Origin: SB11 sp964584305
Lineage (GTDB): Bacteria; Bacteroidota; Bacteroidia; UBA8524
DNA: 64,000 bases
NCBI GenBank assembly: GCA_964584305.1
Contig: CAZOZL010000007.1
Coordinates: forward strand, 62,001 to 126,000
Reading direction: 5' to 3'
In this document: positions 17,804 to 25,117 of the stretch, piece after piece
Layout of the letters: every line of letters begins with the position of its first letter
Numbering within the stretch: the first letter of the stretch is position 1
Position numbers and translations under genes: made by a program
Notes under the pieces: generated by a model
What the model was told of the DNA's origin: nothing
Seen by the model: only the letters and a program-made list of their open reading frames with translations
Database searches by the model: none

Positions 17804-19435
17804 TTACTTCTTTTTCTTCTTCAAAAAAGGAGCTTCTTTTTCAAACTCAGCCTTATCAGCAGTTTTTTGTTTTATAGGGTGTATTGTTTTTCTGGGTGCT
17901 GTTTTTTTGTTGGGGTTGTAAATAGGGGTAACATCTTCACGGCTTAGTGGGCGGCGGTCTATATGCCATACAAAACCATCCAGCCGCTCTTGCCCAGCGG
18001 GTATTTTATCTATGGGGTGCATATCTCCCGTTGGTTCAAGAAAGTATTTAACCTTGCTCACTTTGTTATTAGTAAGTACTATACTTAAATCGCCACAAAT
18101 AATACGCTGCATACCAATGTATTTGCCTGTATCTTCTTCTATGTAATAAATATTCTCAACATCTTTGTGTACATCTATTTGTTTCAATCGTTTTTCTTTA
18201 AAATAGGCAATGGCATTTCTACCTTTTATTTGGTTGTATTTATTGCCGCTATCCTTTTCTGAAATTATAAAAGTATTTAATTTCATATGGATAGCTTTTA
18301 TACCACCCTCCTTCATATACACCCTAATACTATCAGCGGTTATTTGGTTGCTTTCGCTCCATATTACAGGGTTTACCTCTAAATTAATTACTGAGTCTTT
18401 AAAAGAGTATTGCAGTGAGTCGCACACGCCTTGCAGGTCTTTTTTATAAAATTTTGTATTATGGTAAGTGTATAAAGTTCTGTTTTTTCGGGCGGTATCA
18501 AACGTTGTTTTCAATGTATCGGCGGTAATAAACAAGGTGTCGTTGCCTACCTGCATGGCGGCATTGGGTGCTTGTGTAACCCAAGCCATATTAGTATTTC
18601 GGTTGTACAAGCCCAATTGCCCTCGTATTTCTATTTTGTTAATAGTATCAATAAGGTAAATATTGCGATACGCACGGTCTATACCTGTTTTGCCAGTATA
18701 TACCATACTGTCAGCACTTAGTTTCTTATCCGCAGTTTCTATGTATGAGTTAATACTAAACTGCGAGTAGTTAATTTTGGTGTCGTACCAGCCATTTTCG
18801 CAATACACATGGGTAGAGTCTTTTTGAGCGTAAATGTTTGTGGGTCCGAAAAAATAGGCTTTTCTGCTTTCCGTATTGTACTGTAAGGTGTCAGAGTACA
18901 TGGTGTATTCTGGATTTATTAATACAATATCTTGTTTAAAGCCAAAGGTTTTACTTTTAGTATCATAAGTACCTATTTGGCTTACTAAGTTGTTTTCTTT
19001 GTTTATAATAGTGCCGCCTGTGGTATAGTAGCCTATACCGTTTACAGCATCATAACGGATAGCATCGGTGGTAAGTGTCATTTCCCCATCGTGCAGGGTA
19101 ACTATTTCACCTGTTAATAGTGCCTGCCTAATATCGCCTTCGTAAAACAAAGTATCACCAAACATAGAAACAGAATCACCCTGATATATTTTAACATTAC
19201 TATACGCCGTAAAACTGTTCTCCTCTTCGTTTTGATAGGCACTATCACAAAACATGGTAACGTCTTCCTGCTTAAAACTAACATTGCCTATAAGCCTGCG
19301 TACTTTGCCAAAAACGGCCTCTTTATACTCTAATACATCAGCATTTAATAACTCTACCTTTGTTTGTGCAAAAGCCAAAGTACTGCTACCCATTATTAGA
19401 AGAGGCAATAAAATATATAAAAGGATTTTTTTCAT
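17804..19435 (-). CDS. OstA-like protein (LptA/LptD N-terminal family)
   Basis: This 543-residue protein has a signal peptide (about 1-23, FAQ) followed by repeated beta-jellyroll OstA-type repeats across ~25-450 (for example LIGNVSFKQEDVTMFCDSAYQ and related GxVxxxx.. strands). Proteins of this family in Bacteroidota are related to LptA and to the periplasmic part of LptD, which bridge LPS from the inner to the outer membrane. The C-terminus is highly basic (KKKKK). It lies convergent with the LpxR-like gene, so two LPS-linked genes are neighbours. Its promoter box lies between it and tilS. Confidence 0.8.
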   Translation of the reverse strand: MKKILLYILLPLLIMGSSTLAFAQTKVELLNADVLEYKEAVFGKVRRLIGNVSFKQEDVTMFCDSAYQNEEENSFTAYSNVKIYQGDSVSMFGDTLFYEGDIRQALLTGEIVTLHDGEMTLTTDAIRYDAVNGIGYYTTGGTIINKENNLVSQIGTYDTKSKTFGFKQDIVLINPEYTMYSDTLQYNTESRKAYFFGPTNIYAQKDSTHVYCENGWYDTKINYSQFSINSYIETADKKLSADSMVYTGKTGIDRAYRNIYLIDTINKIEIRGQLGLYNRNTNMAWVTQAPNAAMQVGNDTLFITADTLKTTFDTARKNRTLYTYHNTKFYKKDLQGVCDSLQYSFKDSVINLEVNPVIWSESNQITADSIRVYMKEGGIKAIHMKLNTFIISEKDSGNKYNQIKGRNAIAYFKEKRLKQIDVHKDVENIYYIEEDTGKYIGMQRIICGDLSIVLTNNKVSKVKYFLEPTGDMHPIDKIPAGQERLDGFVWHIDRRPLSREDVTPIYNPNKKTAPRKTIHPIKQKTADKAEFEKEAPFLKKKKK

Positions 19436-19458
19436 AGGGCTTTAATGCCTTTACTTTG

Positions 19459-19467
19459 GCAAAAGTA
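19459..19467 (-). promoter_or_regulatory. Probable promoter for the OstA-like gene
   Basis: TACTTTTGC -7 box with an upstream TTG 22 bp away, on the minus strand. A second promoter-like pattern for tilS (TTG-N20-GACCTTTG) overlaps it on the plus strand. Confidence 0.55.
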
Positions 19468-19495
19468 ATTTTATCTTCGACCTTTGCCACAAACT

Positions 19496-20842
19496 ATGCC
19501 AATAAGTTTACAAGCCTTTGCCCATTATATACAAAAATACAGCCTAATTGCTGGCAAGCAGAAAATAATAGTAGCCTTTAGCAGCGGGGTAGATTCTGTG
19601 GTGTTGGCTACTCTACTAAAAGAAACAAAACAAAGTTTTGCGCTTGCCCATTGCAATTTTTCACTACGTGATAAAGAAAGTGATGGAGATGAAACCTTTG
19701 CCCGCAATTTTGCCCAACAATTAAATGTTCCTTTTTTTACTATCAGGTTGGATACTTTGGAATATGTAAAGCAGCATAAAATTTCTATTCAAGTAGCCGC
19801 TCGTGAGTTGCGCTATAAATGGTTTTATAAACTAATAGAACAAGAGGGCTATGACTTATTAGCCACCGCGCACCACCAAACCGACCAAGTAGAAACTATG
19901 CTTTTAAACATGACACGGGGTACAGGATTAGCAGGTATTGAGGGAATGAAACCCAAAAAAGGAAAATTAATTCGCCCGTTATTAGTAGCCAGCCGTGCTG
20001 ATATAGAACAATTTGCACAAGCAAAAAAACTTAAATGGCGGGAGGATAGTAGCAACAAAAGCAACAAGTATAGCCGCAATAAAGTACGCAATGTGGTGTT
20101 GCCAGTGCTAAAAGGCTTAAACCCCAAATACGAAGAAAGTTTTTATAACCTTTCGCAGCTTGTGGGTGAGTATAGAAACCTACTGAAAGAAACTATTGAA
20201 GCAGCTACCAAAAACATTACAAATAGGGAAGGGGAAGCCCTAAAAATTAATAAAAGCGGCTTGTTAACTCTGTCTCACCCACAATTGTATTTATATGAAT
20301 TGTTAAGCCCTTTTGGTTTTAATAATGATACCGTAATACAAATAGCGCAAAGCCTTTATGGGCAAAGCGGAGCTGTGTTTTATAGTGCAACAAGCGAAGC
20401 ATTGGTGGATAGAGAAGAAATTATTGTTAGAAAAACCAATAGAGTGCTTGATACAACTATTAATTTTGAGCTAAATAAAAATGCTGAAAGTTTCTTATTT
20501 GTCAACAAAAAATATGAAATTGAAAGAAAATCTAACAGTAATTATACGATACTAAAAGACCCCACTATTGCCCAATTGGATGCTGATAAACTTCAATTTC
20601 CGTTGAAAGTACGAGGCTGGCAACAGGGTGATTATTTTTACCCTTTGGGGATGCAGAAAAAGAAAAAAGTAAGCGATTTTTTTATCGATCAAAAAATATC
20701 TGTGTTCGAGAAACAAGAATATCCCCTGCTATTCTCAAACAACCACTTGGTATGTATTGCGGGGCTTAGGGTAGATGATAGGTTTAAAGTTACCCATAAA
20801 ACCAAAAATATTTTGGTGCTAAAACAAAGCCATGTTAATTAG
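19496..20842 (+). CDS. tilS: tRNA(Ile)-lysidine synthase
   Basis: This 448-residue protein has the N-type PP-loop ATP site SSGVDS (about residues 32-37) and the typical AHHQTDQVETMLLNMTRGTGL block, followed by the TilS C-terminal domain (VRGWQQGDYFYPLGM). It attaches lysine to cytidine 34 of tRNA(Ile2), which makes the tRNA read AUA. An upstream TTG at 19484 lies inside a CCTTTG promoter-like box, so the ATG at 19496 is chosen. It is divergent from the OstA-like gene. Confidence 0.93.
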   Translation: MPISLQAFAHYIQKYSLIAGKQKIIVAFSSGVDSVVLATLLKETKQSFALAHCNFSLRDKESDGDETFARNFAQQLNVPFFTIRLDTLEYVKQHKISIQVAARELRYKWFYKLIEQEGYDLLATAHHQTDQVETMLLNMTRGTGLAGIEGMKPKKGKLIRPLLVASRADIEQFAQAKKLKWREDSSNKSNKYSRNKVRNVVLPVLKGLNPKYEESFYNLSQLVGEYRNLLKETIEAATKNITNREGEALKINKSGLLTLSHPQLYLYELLSPFGFNNDTVIQIAQSLYGQSGAVFYSATSEALVDREEIIVRKTNRVLDTTINFELNKNAESFLFVNKKYEIERKSNSNYTILKDPTIAQLDADKLQFPLKVRGWQQGDYFYPLGMQKKKKVSDFFIDQKISVFEKQEYPLLFSNNHLVCIAGLRVDDRFKVTHKTKNILVLKQSHVN

Positions 20843-20947
20843 TACTGCACATGAATATTCTTACATCTGTAGAGCAAAATTTGTAATTCGCAATTTGATA
20901 TTATTGATAGGCTTGTTCCCTTTATAACCTCATATAATTTTAGGATG

Positions 20948-21054
20948 AAGGAGGCTTGCCTATAAGGGGAGGGGTACTTAAATAATAGTTGCTAATAAGT
21001 TAATTTGGAGGGGGTATTATACTTGTACAATGCACGTCATTGCAAAACTTAGTT
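20948..21054 (+). repeat. Degenerate copy of composite repeat, part A
   Basis: Aligns with the tandem array at 5238-5929: AGGGGAGGGGTACTTA, GCTAATAAGTTAATTTGG and TACTTGTACAA, ending in GTCATTGC. The CTACCAATG end is missing. Confidence 0.7.
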
Positions 21055-21074
21055 TTTAGCTTTATGTTAATAGG

Positions 21075-21109
21075 GATATATGTCAAATTTTCAAAATTTG
21101 ACATATATC
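21075..21109. repeat. Perfect 35-bp palindrome
   Basis: GATATATGTCAAATTTT (21075-21091), one C, then its exact reverse complement (21093-21109). The arms are 17 bp and AT-rich. It could form a cruciform, bind a dimeric regulator or act as a hairpin. It lies 199 bp before the 21308 promoter box. Confidence 0.85.
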
Positions 21110-21151
21110 GAATGCGTAATTAAAGCAAGACAAGTCCTACATTAATGATGT

Positions 21152-21187
21152 ATTTTTTAAAAGAAACCTGACTTTAGTCGGTTAAAA
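21152..21187 (+). repeat. Short dispersed repeat (CCTGACTnTAGTCGGTT)
   Basis: TTTTTTAAAAGAAACCTGAC followed by TTTAGTCGGTTAAA. A near copy lies at 36560-36590. The core is close to palindromic. Confidence 0.6.
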
Positions 21188-21307
21188 CTACTTAGAAGTG
21201 AAAATAGTTCAATAGTGGTTTTTTCTATTCAGTAGTGTTTTTTTACGTTTCATCGTTTAAAACCAAACACTTAACACTAAAACTTTAGTGTACATTATAC
21301 ATAATGA

Positions 21308-21316
21308 TAACTTTGC
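21308..21316 (+). promoter_or_regulatory. Probable -7 promoter box (TAACTTTGC)
   Basis: TAnnTTTG match 20 bp before ATG 21336, which supports this ATG over the upstream GTG at 21288. Confidence 0.6.
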
Positions 21317-21335
21317 TTTAACAAATACAACCTGT

Positions 21336-22169
21336 ATGCCCAAAGATTTTATAGACCAACTGGGGCGGAAAATTACATTACGCGCCGTCCCAAAACGTAT
21401 TGTATCCATTGTACCCAGCCAAACCGAACTACTTTACGATTTAGGTTTAGCAGAGAAAATTGCAGGAATAACATGGTTTTGTATTCATCCTGCCCATCAT
21501 TTTAATGCGACAGAAAAGGTGGGCGGCACCAAAAACCTAAACTTTGATAAAATTGCTGCTTTACAACCCGATTTAATAATTGGCAACAAAGAGGAAAATG
21601 AAAAATCGCAAATTGAAACATTAGAAAAGGAATACCCTGTTTGGCTAAGTGATATAAATACACTTGAGGATGCTGTAGAAATGATTGATATGCTGGGTAA
21701 ACTAACTGATACTACAAAAAAAGCCAGTGAGATTTGTAGTAGTATTACTAATGGTTTTTCACAGTTGACTAAAAATAGTTTATCGCCCACACGAGCGGCA
21801 TATTTTATTTGGCGCAACCCATATATGGGGGCAAGCAACAATACTTTTATTAACGAGATGATGAAACAATGCGGAATGGTGAACGTATTGGATGGTTTTG
21901 TGCCAAAAAATACTGATACCGAGAGTTTGCGCTACCCCATGTTTACTTTGGCAGAGTTGAAAAAATTAACACCAGAAGTTATATTATTATCGTCAGAACC
22001 ATTCCCCTTTAAAGAGAAACACGTAAAAGAAATACGCCAAGTATTACCCAATACCGAAGTATTATTAGTTGATGGTGAAATGTTTAGTTGGTACGGTAGC
22101 CGATTATTACAAAGCCCAAAATATTTTGGTAAGTTGGTAGATAATTTTAGAATACCTGTTTTGGCATAA
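21336..22169 (+). CDS. BtuF-like helical-backbone metal receptor without signal peptide
   Basis: This 277-residue protein has the class III substrate-binding fold: KRIVSIVPSQTELLYDLGLAEKIAGIT near the start, KNLNFDKIAALQPDLIIG, and a long connecting helix. BtuF-type proteins bind cobalamin or iron complexes in the periplasm for ABC importers. This one has no signal peptide, and a GTG at 21288 would not supply one. No permease or ATPase of an importer is adjacent. It may bind a cofactor in the cytoplasm, or it may be exported in an unusual way. The ATG at 21336 is chosen from the promoter box at 21308. Confidence 0.75.
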   Translation: MPKDFIDQLGRKITLRAVPKRIVSIVPSQTELLYDLGLAEKIAGITWFCIHPAHHFNATEKVGGTKNLNFDKIAALQPDLIIGNKEENEKSQIETLEKEYPVWLSDINTLEDAVEMIDMLGKLTDTTKKASEICSSITNGFSQLTKNSLSPTRAAYFIWRNPYMGASNNTFINEMMKQCGMVNVLDGFVPKNTDTESLRYPMFTLAELKKLTPEVILLSSEPFPFKEKHVKEIRQVLPNTEVLLVDGEMFSWYGSRLLQSPKYFGKLVDNFRIPVLA

Positions 22170-22196
22170 TTGGGTTTAGATACCGTTTAAAATTCC

Positions 22197-22204
22197 TACT
22201 TTTG
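22197..22204 (+). promoter_or_regulatory. Probable -7 promoter box (TACTTTTG)
   Basis: TAnnTTTG match 21 bp upstream of the ATG at 22225. Confidence 0.55.
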
Positions 22205-22224
22205 TAGCGTTAAAAATTACAATA

Positions 22225-22554
22225 ATGAATTTCGGTATCCCCAAAAAGTACATATACATTTCATTAGGTTTTTTTGCCTTTAATATGTTTGTGGCAGCCA
22301 CTACCTATGTACCACAAGATAGCCACAATATTTACTACAAAATTGGCTATATACTATTCCCTTTTTGGGCGGCAATAATGGCAGGCTCTATAATGGGTTT
22401 TGTGGTATTGTTGTTTCCCACCAAACAGCAGTTTAGTAAAGAAATAAAGTACACCCGCTCCAAAATAGTAGGCATATTATTGGTAAATATGCTATTTGTA
22501 ATACTATACCTTTATAAAGCCTATACCTTTTACCTACTTCCGCCCAATGGATAA
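22225..22554 (+). CDS. Small three-helix membrane protein, unknown function
   Basis: This 109-residue protein has three hydrophobic helices (about 10-28, 42-64 and 84-104) and a charged cytoplasmic loop. It has no recognised family. It overlaps the next gene by 8 bp, so both are read from one message starting at the -7 box at 22197. Any function is unknown; a link to the CoA transferase is suggested only by position. Confidence 0.7.
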   Translation: MNFGIPKKYIYISLGFFAFNMFVAATTYVPQDSHNIYYKIGYILFPFWAAIMAGSIMGFVVLLFPTKQQFSKEIKYTRSKIVGILLVNMLFVILYLYKAYTFYLLPPNG

Positions 22555-23617
22555 ACCCTTAGAAGGTTTAAAAGTTGTTGAACTGGCAAGTGTTTTAGCA
22601 GGACCTGCCGTGGGGATGTTTTTGGCAGAACTGGGTGCAGAGGTAATAAAAATAGAGAACCCTAAAACAGGCGGTGATAGTACTCGAAATTGGAAGCTAC
22701 CATCAGAAAACCCTGACAGCAATATATCCGCCTACTTTTGTGCGGTAAATTGGGGTAAACAATACAAATTTATTGACCTAAAAACGCAAGAAGGCAAAAA
22801 CCAAGTGTATACACTTTGTAAAGATGCTGATATTGTTATAATTAACTTTAAACCCAACGATGCAAAAAAATTGGGGATGGACTATGATACCCTAAAATCC
22901 ATTAACCCCAAACTACTATTTGCCGAACTTACTGGCTACGGAAACAATGATACAAGAGCCGCCTTTGATGTGATATTACAAGCTGAAACAGGCTATATGT
23001 ATATGAATGGAACACCAGAAAGTGCGCCCTTAAAGATGCCTATTGCCTTTATGGATTTATTAGCGGCACATCAACTAAAACAAGGCATTTTACTTGCCCT
23101 TTTGAAAAGAGAAAAAACAGGAGAAGGCAGCCATATAAGCACCAACCTTTTTGATGCGGGCATAGCCACACTAAGCAACCAAGCTACCAATTGGCTAATG
23201 GCAAACCACATACCGCAGCCCATTGGTAGTAGCCACCCCAATATTTGCCCCTATGGTGATATATTAAATACTACCGATGACAAAAAAATAGTACTGGCAG
23301 CAGGTACGCAACACCAGTTTGTTGTGCTGTGCGAAATATTAGGCAAACCACAATTAGCAAATGATACTCGGTTTACTACTAACCAAAAACGAGTAACATA
23401 CCGCCAAGAGCTAATAAAAGAATTGAACCTACTTTCCGCCCAGTTTAATAGTAATGAATTGCTTACCCAGTTGCAGCAAGCCAAAGTACCCGCAGGGGAA
23501 ATTCTTAATATGGAACAAGTGTTCCAAAACCCGCAAGCCCAAGCAATGATAATAGAAGAAGAAATAGATGGAGTGAACACCAAACGAGTTAAAACAGTGG
23601 GTTTTACACTATCATAA
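22547..23617 (+). CDS. CaiB/BaiF family CoA transferase
   Basis: This 356-residue type III CoA transferase shows the typical start (LEGLKVVELASVLAGPAVGMFLAELGAEVIKIE; read in parts), the AFDVILQAETG segment with the likely catalytic Asp (about residue 143), and the GSSHPNICPYGD motif. It moves CoA between acyl groups in the cytoplasm. The length is slightly below the usual 380-400. The substrate cannot be read from sequence. It follows the three-helix protein with overlapping frames. Confidence 0.9.
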   Translation: MDKPLEGLKVVELASVLAGPAVGMFLAELGAEVIKIENPKTGGDSTRNWKLPSENPDSNISAYFCAVNWGKQYKFIDLKTQEGKNQVYTLCKDADIVIINFKPNDAKKLGMDYDTLKSINPKLLFAELTGYGNNDTRAAFDVILQAETGYMYMNGTPESAPLKMPIAFMDLLAAHQLKQGILLALLKREKTGEGSHISTNLFDAGIATLSNQATNWLMANHIPQPIGSSHPNICPYGDILNTTDDKKIVLAAGTQHQFVVLCEILGKPQLANDTRFTTNQKRVTYRQELIKELNLLSAQFNSNELLTQLQQAKVPAGEILNMEQVFQNPQAQAMIIEEEIDGVNTKRVKTVGFTLS

Positions 23618-23784
23618 CAGTATTCAGTACAATTGTTAGCTGTTAGCCTTTAGTGAGTGCGGTAGGTCGTCATGCTGAATTCGTTTCAGTATCGGCGGGT
23701 TAATATATCGATAAAGATTATCCATGCGATGGTCTTGAAACGTAGCGATAGTAGCGATAGGTTAAAACCTACCGCTTATATATC

Positions 23785-23872
23785 AATTACAGCGCAAAGG
23801 CGGACTTAAGTCTGCCTTTGCGCTGTAATTAGGTAACAGAATAAGATTTTAATCCTATTCTTATTAGGTAAC
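23785..23872. repeat. 46-bp palindrome followed by a hairpin between direct repeats
   Basis: AATTACAGCGCAAAGGC (23785-23801) is mirrored at 23814-23830, with GACTTAAGTC at the centre, so the whole 46 bp folds on itself with one G-T mismatch. Next, GAATAAGATT / AATCCTATTC (23839-23860, one mismatch) is flanked by direct repeats ATTAGGTAAC at 23828-23837 and 23863-23872. Confidence 0.85.
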
Positions 23873-23937
23873 ACGGCACTTTGGACTTACTACCATAATA
23901 CAGTGCCGTTCAGGTGGTCGTGGCTTGCTTTCTATTT

Positions 23938-23987
23938 TAACCACCCTGCCCCCTTCTTTACCACCCTGTAAATCTTGCTCAAGGAGG
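23938..23987. repeat. Dispersed repeat shared with 62697-62746
   Basis: Both copies read CC...CC(C)TTCTTT/CTTTTGCCACCCTG, then AA..CT..CTCAAGGAGGG or CCCAAGGAGGG. It is not coding. Confidence 0.65.
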
Positions 23988-24075
23988 GAGTACTACGCTC
24001 ATAGCCTTGCAAAAGTAAAAAGGTATTAAAGTTTGCTATTGTGTTTAATCTATTAAATGGATAGTGCGGCTGTTT

Positions 24076-24093
24076 CCCTCCTAAAAAGGAGGG
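24076..24093. repeat. Short hairpin CCCTCCT/AGGAGGG
   Basis: 7-bp arms with an AAAA loop, followed by GATTAAGGGAGG. Such G-rich motifs recur between genes in this phylum; this is a likely repeat fragment. Confidence 0.5.
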
Positions 24094-24120
24094 ATTAAGG
24101 GAGGTGTGGTTTTCACTCGA

Positions 24121-24153
24121 CCCGTGCCGTTCAGACGAGCCTGACGGCACGGG
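24121..24153. repeat. GC-rich hairpin
   Basis: CCCGTGCCGTTCAG and CTGACGGCACGGG pair with one bulged T and a six-base loop. GC content is much higher than the surroundings. No T tail follows. Confidence 0.7.
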
Positions 24154-24231
24154 CAGGCTGGAAAACTAAGTGTTTAATCTTGCAACGGTCATACTATCAT
24201 AACAGCACTTTATATCTATAAATCTTAATTG

Positions 24232-24240
24232 TACCTTTGC
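24232..24240 (+). promoter_or_regulatory. Probable -7 promoter box (TACCTTTGC)
   Basis: TAnnTTTG match 14 bp upstream of the map ATG. Confidence 0.55.
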
Positions 24241-24253
24241 ACCTTAATAAAAA

Positions 24254-25081
24254 ATGGCAATAACACTAAAAACCGCAGAGCAAATAGAAGGCATTAGGCA
24301 AAGTAGCTTATTGGCTGCCGAAACACTTAAATATTTAGAGCAGTTTACCACTGCTGGCACTACTACTGCCTATATAGATAAAAAGGCGGAGGAATTTCTT
24401 AAAGACCATAATGCAGTGGCGGCTACCAAAGGGTATAAAGGCTATAAACATTCTACCTGTATAAGCCCCAATGATGTTATTTGCCACGGCATACCCAGCA
24501 AATACGAATTGCGCGATGGCGATATTGTAAACATAGATGTTACAGCAATACTAAACGGATATTTTGGCGATACCTGCAAAATGTATGAAGTAGGCGATAT
24601 TATCCCCTATGCAAAAAAAATAATTAAAATTACCAAAGAGTGCCTGTTTTTGGGCATTGAGCAAAGTACCAACAACAACCGCTTGGGCAATATTGGTTAT
24701 GCCATAAACCAAAGAGCAATAAAAGATAATTACAGTGTGGTGTATGAGTTTTGCGGACATGGAGTAGGTTTAAAATTCCATGAAGACCCTGAAGTAGCCC
24801 ATATAGCCGATAAAAATAGTGGACCAAAACTAAAAGCAGGTATGGTATTTACTATTGAGCCTATGATAAATGCAGGTAAAGCACGGGCTAAAATTGATAG
24901 AAAAGACGGCTGGACAGCACGCACTATTGATGGGAAACTTAGCGCACAGTTTGAGCATACTATACTGGTAACCAATGGTAAACCCGTAGCACTTACTGAT
25001 GCTGATAATGAACTGGTGGAAGCAGGTATTTGCCAAACCTATGATGATGCTATGGCAAATTGGGTAGCAACAAGTGAATAG
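24254..25081 (+). CDS. map: Methionine aminopeptidase, type I
   Basis: This 275-residue protein has the five metal ligands of MetAP in order: Asp in VNIDVT, Asp in FGDTC, His in GHGVG, Glu in TIEPM and Glu in QFEHT. It cleaves the N-terminal methionine from new proteins in the cytoplasm. The protein is slightly longer than E. coli Map because of a C-terminal extension (LVEAGICQTYDDAM). It has its own promoter box and precedes the NFACT gene. Confidence 0.95.
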   Translation: MAITLKTAEQIEGIRQSSLLAAETLKYLEQFTTAGTTTAYIDKKAEEFLKDHNAVAATKGYKGYKHSTCISPNDVICHGIPSKYELRDGDIVNIDVTAILNGYFGDTCKMYEVGDIIPYAKKIIKITKECLFLGIEQSTNNNRLGNIGYAINQRAIKDNYSVVYEFCGHGVGLKFHEDPEVAHIADKNSGPKLKAGMVFTIEPMINAGKARAKIDRKDGWTARTIDGKLSAQFEHTILVTNGKPVALTDADNELVEAGICQTYDDAMANWVATSE

Positions 25082-25090
25082 GTTAATACC

Positions 25091-25098
25091 TAACTTTG
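25091..25098 (+). promoter_or_regulatory. Probable -7 promoter box (TAACTTTG)
   Basis: TAnnTTTG match 20 bp upstream of the GTG start of the NFACT gene. Confidence 0.55.
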
Positions 25099-25117
25099 TT
25101 TTCTACTTTTTTTTGAT

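Larger units (their letters stand above)
20843..21335. other. Gene-free 493-bp region rich in repeats
   Basis: This gap holds a degenerate part-A repeat (20948-21054), a perfect palindrome (21075-21109), a short dispersed repeat (21152-21187) and a -7 promoter box at 21308-21316. I see no gene in it. Confidence 0.7.
23618..24253. other. Gene-free 636-bp region packed with palindromes
   Basis: It holds GTCATGCTGAATTCGTTTCAG (about 23669-23689; a motif I recall as a recurrent intergenic repeat in the phylum), two palindromes (23785-23872), a repeat shared with 62697 (23938-23987), hairpins at 24076-24093 and 24121-24153, and the map promoter box. No gene is seen. Confidence 0.7.

Noticed and set aside
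21288..21335. GTG start at 21288 as N-terminus of the BtuF-like protein
   Set aside because: The TAACTTTGC box at 21308-21316 lies after it, and the extra residues do not form a signal peptide.
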